A program made the position numbers and the translations under genes. The notes beneath the pieces are model-generated. The model searched no databases, had not been told where the DNA came from, and worked only from the letters and a program-made list of their open reading frames with translations. This document shows positions 51,365 through 57,138 of a stretch of DNA of 57,138 bases, in pieces; the first letter of the stretch is position 1; every line of letters begins with the position of its first letter. The DNA comes from Candidatus Cryptobacteroides merdavium (GTDB lineage: Bacteria; Bacteroidota; Bacteroidia; Bacteroidales; UBA932), in NCBI GenBank assembly GCA_017694755.1, contig JADIMO010000032.1, positions 1-57,138 of the forward strand. Direction: 5' to 3'.

Positions 51365-51372
51365 TATCTTTG
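51365..51372 (+). promoter_or_regulatory. -7 element of dnaE
   Basis: TATCTTTG matches TAnnTTTG, about 40 bases ahead of the ATG at 51413. No -33 TTTG and no start-site hairpin were found. Confidence 0.5.
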
Positions 51373-51412
51373 TCGTCCATCCGAACCGATCACAAAAAAT
51401 AAACCAGTTACC

Positions 51413-54400
51413 ATGTCATTCGTTCACCTTCATGTACATACGCAATATTCGATACTGGACGGGCAGTCGTCCATAGAAAACCTGTTCAACCGGGCGGATG
51501 AGCTCGGGATGCCCGGGATTGCAATCACGGACCACGGCAACATGTACGGGGTGAAGGAGTTCTTCAAATTCGCGAAGAAGCATCCGGACGTGAAGCCGAT
51601 AGTGGGATGCGAAATCTATGTCTCAAACCACTATGACCACAAGCTGAAGGACAAGGACCACAAGTCATATTTCCACCTTATCCTCCTGGCGAAGAACTAC
51701 AACGGCTACAAGAACCTGATGAAGATAGTGTCCACCGGCCATATCGAGGGCATGTATTACAAGCCGAGGGTAAGTCATGAAGTGGTGGAGAAATACTCAA
51801 AGGACCTGATATGCTGCTCGGCCTGCATAGCCGGAGAGGTGCCGAGGAACATTCTGGCGGGCGACATGGCTGCGGCAGAAAAAGCGATAGAATGGCACAA
51901 GAAAGTGTTCGGGGATGACTATTACCTTGAAGTCCAGCTGCACAAGACAGAGGTTCCCGGACAGTCGCAGGAAGTCTATGAAAGGCAGAAGATAGCCCTT
52001 GAAGGAATCATCGAACTCTCGAAGAAGACCGGAGTGAAGATCGTGGCCACAAATGATGCCCACTTCGTGAGAAAAGAGGACGGACCGGCCCACGACAGGC
52101 TGATCTGCCTCACGACAAACGCCTATCTGACCGACACCGACAGGCTCCGCTACACCCAGCAGGAGTACATCAAGAGCGAAGAGGAAATGCTGGCCCTCTT
52201 TCCGGACCATCCGGAATTCATCACAAACACGATCGAGGTATGCGACAAGATCGAAAGATATGAAATCGACCGCGGACATGTGCTGCCGATATTCAAGATA
52301 GAGGAATCCTTCCTGAAAGACGTGGACACATATCTTGAAAAATACAAGGATGTGATAGACGCGGGAAGATGCGACAAGGACGGGAACGACAGAGGGGTGG
52401 CTTTCACGCATTCTGTGGCATATCTCTGCCATCTTTGCTATGAGGGTGCCAAACGGAGATACGGCGAACTGAATGCCGAGCAGGCGGAGCGAATTGACTT
52501 CGAGCTGAAGACCATCTGCCGAATGGGATTCCCGGACTACTTCCTCATCGTGCAGGACTTTATCGCTGCAGCACGGCGCAACGGGATATCTGTAGGACCG
52601 GGCCGCGGTTCGGCGGCAGGCTCCGCTGTGGCATACTGCTTGGGAATCACAAATATAGACCCGATAAAGTACCAGCTCCTGTTCGAGCGTTTCCTCAACC
52701 CGGACCGTATCTCAATGCCTGATATAGACATCGACTTCGATGATGACGGACGTTACAGGGTATTCAAATATGTCGAAGACACATACGGCAAGGACCACAT
52801 ATCACATGTCGTGACATTCGGAACAATGGCCGCAAAAATGGCAATTAAAGATGTAGCCCGTGTCACCAACATGCCTATGGACGAGTCAGCCAAGCTCACC
52901 AAGATGATTCCGGACAAGCCTTTTGAGGCAGAAGTGGAGGAAGAAGTGGAACTTACTGAAAATGAAGAACCTGGATCCAAGGAAAAGGTGACCGTAAAGA
53001 CAGTTGAAAAGGATGATCCGGAACACCCTGGAGAGAAGATATCAGTCAGAAAGAGATATGTGACCAGAAAAGTCAAGAAAGAGTTCAAGCCGAAACTGTC
53101 CAACTGCGTAAAATACATTCCTGAACTGAAGAATGAATACGAAAACGGCTCTGAACTTACCAGGGATGTACTGAAATATGCAGTGAAACTCGAAGGATGC
53201 ATCAGGCAGACAGGTGTGCACGCCTGTGCAATGATCATCGGCCGCGGCGACCTCACTGACTATATTCCCATCAGCATTGCCTCGGACAAGGCCACAGGCG
53301 AAGATGTATGGGTATCACAGTACGAAGGATGCTTCATTGAGGACGTAGGAATGCTTAAGATGGACTTCCTCGGCCTGAAGACCCTTTCCATCATCAAGGA
53401 ATGCCTTGAAAACATCAAGAAACGCCACGGCATCGACATCGATATAGAAAAGATACCTATTGACGATGAAGAGACATACAGGCTCTACGGACGAGGTGAC
53501 ACCACGAGCGTGTTCCAGTTCGAGTCTGAAGGCATGAAACAGTGGCTCCAGAAGCTCCAGCCGACGAGATTTGAGGACCTGATAGCCATGAATGCCCTCT
53601 ACAGGCCGGGGCCTCTGGACTATATTCCTTCATTCGTAGAAAGGAAACAGGGTCGTGAAAAGATAGAATATGACCTTCCTGAAATGGAGGAATTCCTCCA
53701 GGACACATACGGAGTCACTGTCTACCAGGAGCAGGTCATGCTTCTCTCACAGAAGCTCGCGGGCTTCACCAAAGGACAGGCGGACAAGCTGCGCAAAGCC
53801 ATGGGAAAGAAGCAGCTGGATGTGCTCGAATCCCTGCACGACAAGTTCATAAAGGGAGGGATAGAGCACGGCCATCCGGAACCTGTGCTGGAGAAGATAT
53901 GGGGTGACTGGAGGAAATTCGCCCAGTATGCCTTCAACAAGTCACACGCCACCTGCTATGCATGGGTGAGCTACCAGACAGGCTACCTTAAAGCGCACTA
54001 TCCAGCCGAATTCCAGGCTGCCAACCTCAGCAAGAACCTCTCCAACCTCGATGAAATCAAGAAGATCATGGACGACGCGAAGAAGTCCAAGATCAAGGTA
54101 CTCAATCCGGACATAAACGAGAGTGACGCCAGGTTCACCGTGAACAAGGAAGGCAACATCCGCTTCGGGCTCGGCGGCATCAAGGGATTCGGGGACAATA
54201 TCGTGAAAGCAATCTTGAAGGAGAGGGAGGAAAACGGCCAGTTCTCCGATATCTTTGACTTCGCGGAAAGGATGGCTGGAATCGTCAACAGAAAGGCATA
54301 CGACTCGCTGCTGTATTCGGGAGCCTTCGACAGCTTCGGCTACAACAGGCGGCAATACACCCTTCCATGCTCTTCAGGAGACATTTTCCTCGATGCCCTG

Positions 54401-55213
54401 GTGAGATATGCGGACTTGTATAAAAAAGACACCATGGACGAAGCCGGAAGTCTCTTCGGAGGGATGGAGGAAGTGAAGCCTACAAGACCGGTAATGCCTG
54501 AAATGCAGGGCGACGAAGATGTGCTGGAAATGCTGCACAAGGAAAAGGAACTTGTAGGGATGTATCTGTCGTCGCACCCTCTGGACAGATATGCCTTCGA
54601 AATAGAGAACTTCACCACATGCGACCTAAGCGAACTCAGCACGATGATAGCCAAGTGCGACCGTGAAAAATCCCCTCAAAACGTGAATATAGGCGGTTTC
54701 ATCACATCGGTGACGTCAGGCACCAACCGGTTTGGAAGACCGTTTCTGAGGGCGCTTATAGAAGATTTCGACGGCAGTTATGAAATATCCCTGAACGGAA
54801 AGGAAATAGAGGCATTCAAGGGCGGGCTTGAACAGAATTCCGCAGTATATATAGAAGGCCGCATAGACGAAAAATATTTCAGGAAGCCGGAAGACAGAAA
54901 AGAAAAGGGTGATCCTCCATATGATTTCAAGATAAAGAAGATAATACATCTCGGAAATGTGGTGGAGACATACATCAAAGGTTTCGCCATATATGTTTCA
55001 ACTCCTATGCTGAACAGTTCGTTCAGGGAACACCTTGTCAATCTTGTCAAGAAGAACAAGGGAGGTGTGCCGCTCACCATGTTCCTATATGACCCGCAGA
55101 CAAAGTTCAACATCGAATTCCTTTCAAGGAAGTTCCAGATTTCAGTGACCCTGCCCCTCATCGAGGACCTGAAAGAAATGGGAATCACGAAATACCAGGT
55201 CCTGAAAAAATGA
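51413..55213 (+). CDS. dnaE: DNA polymerase III alpha subunit
   Basis: 1266 residues. The PHP domain opens the protein (FVHLHVHTQYSILDG). The polymerase core carries the catalytic aspartates in MPDIDIDFDDDGR (Met435 onwards). Other landmarks are GPGRGSAAGSAVAYCLG, GRGDTTSVFQFES and the tandem helix-hairpin-helix region. A C-terminal OB-fold follows (NVNIGGFITSVTSGTNRFGR). It is the replicative polymerase. A charged insertion at about residues 502-562, very rich in Glu, Lys and Val, sits between the palm and a conserved KLSNCVKYIPEL segment; it makes the protein longer than the 1160 of E. coli. It has its own promoter. Confidence 0.96.
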   Translation: MSFVHLHVHTQYSILDGQSSIENLFNRADELGMPGIAITDHGNMYGVKEFFKFAKKHPDVKPIVGCEIYVSNHYDHKLKDKDHKSYFHLILLAKNYNGYKNLMKIVSTGHIEGMYYKPRVSHEVVEKYSKDLICCSACIAGEVPRNILAGDMAAAEKAIEWHKKVFGDDYYLEVQLHKTEVPGQSQEVYERQKIALEGIIELSKKTGVKIVATNDAHFVRKEDGPAHDRLICLTTNAYLTDTDRLRYTQQEYIKSEEEMLALFPDHPEFITNTIEVCDKIERYEIDRGHVLPIFKIEESFLKDVDTYLEKYKDVIDAGRCDKDGNDRGVAFTHSVAYLCHLCYEGAKRRYGELNAEQAERIDFELKTICRMGFPDYFLIVQDFIAAARRNGISVGPGRGSAAGSAVAYCLGITNIDPIKYQLLFERFLNPDRISMPDIDIDFDDDGRYRVFKYVEDTYGKDHISHVVTFGTMAAKMAIKDVARVTNMPMDESAKLTKMIPDKPFEAEVEEEVELTENEEPGSKEKVTVKTVEKDDPEHPGEKISVRKRYVTRKVKKEFKPKLSNCVKYIPELKNEYENGSELTRDVLKYAVKLEGCIRQTGVHACAMIIGRGDLTDYIPISIASDKATGEDVWVSQYEGCFIEDVGMLKMDFLGLKTLSIIKECLENIKKRHGIDIDIEKIPIDDEETYRLYGRGDTTSVFQFESEGMKQWLQKLQPTRFEDLIAMNALYRPGPLDYIPSFVERKQGREKIEYDLPEMEEFLQDTYGVTVYQEQVMLLSQKLAGFTKGQADKLRKAMGKKQLDVLESLHDKFIKGGIEHGHPEPVLEKIWGDWRKFAQYAFNKSHATCYAWVSYQTGYLKAHYPAEFQAANLSKNLSNLDEIKKIMDDAKKSKIKVLNPDINESDARFTVNKEGNIRFGLGGIKGFGDNIVKAILKEREENGQFSDIFDFAERMAGIVNRKAYDSLLYSGAFDSFGYNRRQYTLPCSSGDIFLDALVRYADLYKKDTMDEAGSLFGGMEEVKPTRPVMPEMQGDEDVLEMLHKEKELVGMYLSSHPLDRYAFEIENFTTCDLSELSTMIAKCDREKSPQNVNIGGFITSVTSGTNRFGRPFLRALIEDFDGSYEISLNGKEIEAFKGGLEQNSAVYIEGRIDEKYFRKPEDRKEKGDPPYDFKIKKIIHLGNVVETYIKGFAIYVSTPMLNSSFREHLVNLVKKNKGGVPLTMFLYDPQTKFNIEFLSRKFQISVTLPLIEDLKEMGITKYQVLKK

Positions 55214-55341
55214 AAAGGACTCAGTGTTGATCCACAGGAATGCAAAAAGAAACATGGACCGGATGCAGTTCAAGGAAATGAGTCATGGCTGACCACACAG
55301 AAATGCAAATAAGGGAGCTGAGGTTGACTCCCGAAAACAAG

Positions 55342-55383
55342 GAAAAAGGGGATGACGTTCACTTACGATTCACCCCCTTTTTC
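55342..55383. terminator. Bidirectional terminator between dnaE and the EEP-family gene
   Basis: GAAAAAGGGG (55342-55351) pairs with CCCCTTTTTC (55374-55383), with ATGA/TTCA-like extension inside. It provides a T-run on both strands. It serves dnaE on the plus strand and the gene at 55429-56277 on the minus strand. Confidence 0.82.
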
Positions 55384-55428
55384 AAATGACAAGGAACCCG
55401 TCCATACACCTGACGGAATGTCTGAAAA

Positions 55429-56277
55429 TCAGAATTCCAATATGGCGGATATCGGGAAATGATCCGAAATGAACTGCCTGTCGGCATATTTCTTCACTAT
55501 TGTCTCAAATTCAGGACATGAACTGAATCCGGAATAATAGATATAGTCTATTACACCGTCTCCTTTTCCCCATCCGTTGAAAGTGTCATGGGAATCCGTC
55601 TTGGCTGCAGTCGCCCTGGCACTTTTCATTGTCTTGTCAAGTTCAGTGAGCACCGGGTCATCAGGCCTTACATTGAAGTCACCGGTAAGAACTACAGGAA
55701 GATTATCCTTGTTGATCCCGCTTATCCTTGACATGATGAGGGCAAGACCGTTCTTTTGCGCTTCCTTTCCCACATGGTCAAGATGGGTATTCACATACAG
55801 AAAACTGTTCCCGCTTTTCCTGTCCTTCATCAGTGCCCAGGTTGCTGTCCTCCGGCATGCCCCGTCCCAACCCTGGGAAGGCTCGTCCGGAGTCTCGGAA
55901 AGCCAGAATGTACCCCATTTCTTCAGGGAAACCGTCTTCTTGTTGTACAGGATGGACATATGCTCCCCTTCCTTCTTGCCGTCCTCGCGGCCCACTCCGA
56001 CTGCCTTGTAGTCCAGAAGATTCTCAGTGATGAACAGCACCTGATAACTGTAAGCCTCCTGCAGACCCATGATGTCCGGCTTCTGGTCCTCAATCATATA
56101 GATTGTTGCCGGACAGCGGTACCGCCATGAATTCGTACCGTCATTGGCTTCTCCGTTCCTGATGTTGAACGACACCACCTTCAAACCGTCTCTCTCTTCA
56201 GTCTGTTTCGAATCCATAGGCTGCTGGAAAGCCATAAGCAGCGCCATGACAGCAAATGATACTTTAAGAATTTTCAT
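55429..56277 (-). CDS. Endonuclease/exonuclease/phosphatase-family protein, exported
   Basis: 282 residues. The hydrophobic start MKILKVSFAVMALLMAFQQP is a probable signal peptide, without a lipobox. The EEP fold is clear: VVSFNIRNGEAND, the metal-binding Glu in IMGLQEAYSYQ, the catalytic His in VNTHLDHVG, LTGDFNVRPDDP and the closing SDHFPI. Family members hydrolyse phosphodiester or phosphomonoester bonds in DNA, inositol phosphates or sphingomyelin. The secreted Bacteroidota members are poorly characterised. Which substrate applies here cannot be told. It lies 15 bases downstream of cydB on the same strand and may be co-transcribed with it. Confidence 0.88.
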   Translation of the reverse strand: MKILKVSFAVMALLMAFQQPMDSKQTEERDGLKVVSFNIRNGEANDGTNSWRYRCPATIYMIEDQKPDIMGLQEAYSYQVLFITENLLDYKAVGVGREDGKKEGEHMSILYNKKTVSLKKWGTFWLSETPDEPSQGWDGACRRTATWALMKDRKSGNSFLYVNTHLDHVGKEAQKNGLALIMSRISGINKDNLPVVLTGDFNVRPDDPVLTELDKTMKSARATAAKTDSHDTFNGWGKGDGVIDYIYYSGFSSCPEFETIVKKYADRQFISDHFPISAILEF

Positions 56278-56292
56278 TTTTTATTGTCTTAA

Positions 56293-57138
56293 TCAATACT
56301 TGTCTTCCGAAATCTCCATCTCTTCAGCCGTAATGGATTTCCTGTCCATTGATCTCCAGGCATATATAATGTATGCCAGAACAAAAGGTATCAGAAATGA
56401 GACATAGGTCATGACCTTCAGGGTAAATTCACTTGAACAGCTCCCGGATATGGTCAGCGAGCTCTGAAGGTCTGAATATGAAGGATAATATGCCGTCCCG
56501 TTGTATCCTGTCAGCATGAACAACGCCATGACGGCAAATACGGTGCCGGCACCGGTCCACCATATTCCACGGCGGTATCCGTCCTTGAAAACTGTCTTGG
56601 CAATGCCGTAAAGGACACCGAGGACTCCGACAAGGAAGATTACAAGTACGGCCGGCATCTGCAGCAGATTGTGCCAATATTTGTATTTTTCCATGAATAC
56701 AGTCCCTGAGGCGTCCACTGCATATCCATCGGAAAGGAGAATCGCCGTCATGAAAGCGACGAAAAACAATACGAAGCAGCCTGCCGCCCACGGAAGATTC
56801 TTCCTGATGTTGGAAACAAGTTCCCTGTCATTGATGTTGTTTATCATATAAAGACATCCGAGCGTGGCGGAAAGAAACATTACCGCCAGGCCGAGGAGCA
56901 GGTTTCTGAAGTCCGTGACAGCCTCAAGGCCATGCCATCCGCTGCCCCATACGCTGATCACGGGAGCAAGGCTGTCCCCCACCGCCTCCTTGTTCACGGT
57001 AAAGTCAGAGCCGGTGAAAAAGGTGCCTACTGCAGTGCCTATGAGAAGAGGCGCAAGACAGCCGTTTACAGTAAGGAATATCCTGAAGGCATTTTTGCCG
57101 AGCAGGTTCCCTGCCTTGGTCTGGAACTCGTATGAAAC
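56293..57138 (-). CDS. cydB: Cytochrome bd ubiquinol oxidase subunit II, 3' part
   Basis: 281 residues of the C-terminal portion are visible; the 5' end lies beyond the right edge and the frame is open to the last base. It begins VSYEFQTKAGNLLGKNAFRI and continues into VGTFFTGSDFTVNKEAV and [20 protein letters not shown], all standard CydB segments, followed by several transmembrane helices. A GTG near 56997 should not be taken as the start. CydAB reduces oxygen with electrons from quinol at high affinity, useful to gut Bacteroidales at nanomolar oxygen. cydA is expected just outside the window. Confidence 0.94.
   Translation of the reverse strand, partial: VSYEFQTKAGNLLGKNAFRIFLTVNGCLAPLLIGTAVGTFFTGSDFTVNKEAVGDSLAPVISVWGSGWHGLEAVTDFRNLLLGLAVMFLSATLGCLYMINNINDRELVSNIRKNLPWAAGCFVLFFVAFMTAILLSDGYAVDASGTVFMEKYKYWHNLLQMPAVLVIFLVGVLGVLYGIAKTVFKDGYRRGIWWTGAGTVFAVMALFMLTGYNGTAYYPSYSDLQSSLTISGSCSSEFTLKVMTYVSFLIPFVLAYIIYAWRSMDRKSITAEEMEISEDKY

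Overview
The window is chromosomal DNA from a member of the Bacteroidota, almost certainly the order Bacteroidales. The signs are promoter elements of the Bacteroides type (TAnnTTTG, in places with TTTG 19-20 bases upstream), a fused SecDF, a DPP4 and S46 dipeptidyl-peptidase set, fimbrillin and FISUMP lipoproteins, a TonB receptor with a carboxypeptidase-regulatory N-terminus, and the conserved Bacteroidota order sigma54-regulator / lptE / TPR / secG. Base composition looks close to 50% GC. I cannot resolve genus; a Rikenellaceae-like lineage or another uncultured gut Bacteroidales would fit.

Layout. 1-5.6 kb: the 5' end of rpsL (leaving the window leftwards), a DUF3298-type lipoprotein, a secreted DPP4 and a long-chain acyl-CoA synthetase. 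5.7-12.6 kb: a minus-strand RND efflux operon in the order tetR, lipoprotein, membrane-fusion protein, RND pump, TolC-like channel. 12.7-14.0 kb: a broken hipBA toxin-antitoxin locus. The antitoxin looks intact, with twin operator-like sites. hipA carries a frameshift and has lost the catalytic half of its kinase. 14.0-19.0 kb: a 1666-residue fusion of a DEDDh exonuclease, a RecQ helicase and a UvrD-like helicase. 19.2-26.3 kb: tRNA-Gly, a cupin, pheS, a nitroreductase, a small periplasmic protein, a DPP7-type S46 peptidase and a C69 peptidase, all on the minus strand. 26.4-35.0 kb: a five-gene plus-strand envelope operon (TonB receptor, DUF4876 lipoprotein, DUF6850 outer-membrane barrel, fimbrillin-FISUMP lipoprotein, FISUMP lipoprotein) closed by a strong terminator. 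35.1-40.4 kb: clpB lacking its N-domain, secG, a TPR protein, lptE and a sigma54-type regulator. 40.5-44.0 kb: a TPR/OmpA-like lipoprotein, a GH29 fucosidase and a small lipoprotein. 44.1-48.0 kb: a highly structured non-coding stretch, tRNA-Ser, floA, nfeD and a PD40/SPOR protein. 48.1-57.1 kb: secDF, dnaE, an endonuclease/exonuclease/phosphatase-family protein and the 3' part of cydB.

Functionally the window mixes housekeeping (S12, PheS, DnaE, SecDF, SecG, LptE, ClpB, CydB) with envelope and nutrient functions. Three secreted peptidases (DPP4, DPP7-like, C69) point to a life that uses dipeptides. The GH29 enzyme points to host or dietary fucosylated glycans.

The points most worth a second look are these. 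First, short inverted repeats recur immediately downstream of predicted -7 elements at several unrelated promoters. Second, the hipBA locus is broken twice, and a -1 shift exactly restores the HipA reading frame. Third, the TonB/DUF4876/DUF6850/FISUMP operon has no known substrate. Fourth, the exonuclease-RecQ-UvrD fusion. Fifth, ClpB lacks its N-domain and has a perfect 12-bp hairpin in its leader. No CRISPR array, insertion sequence, prophage or rRNA was seen.
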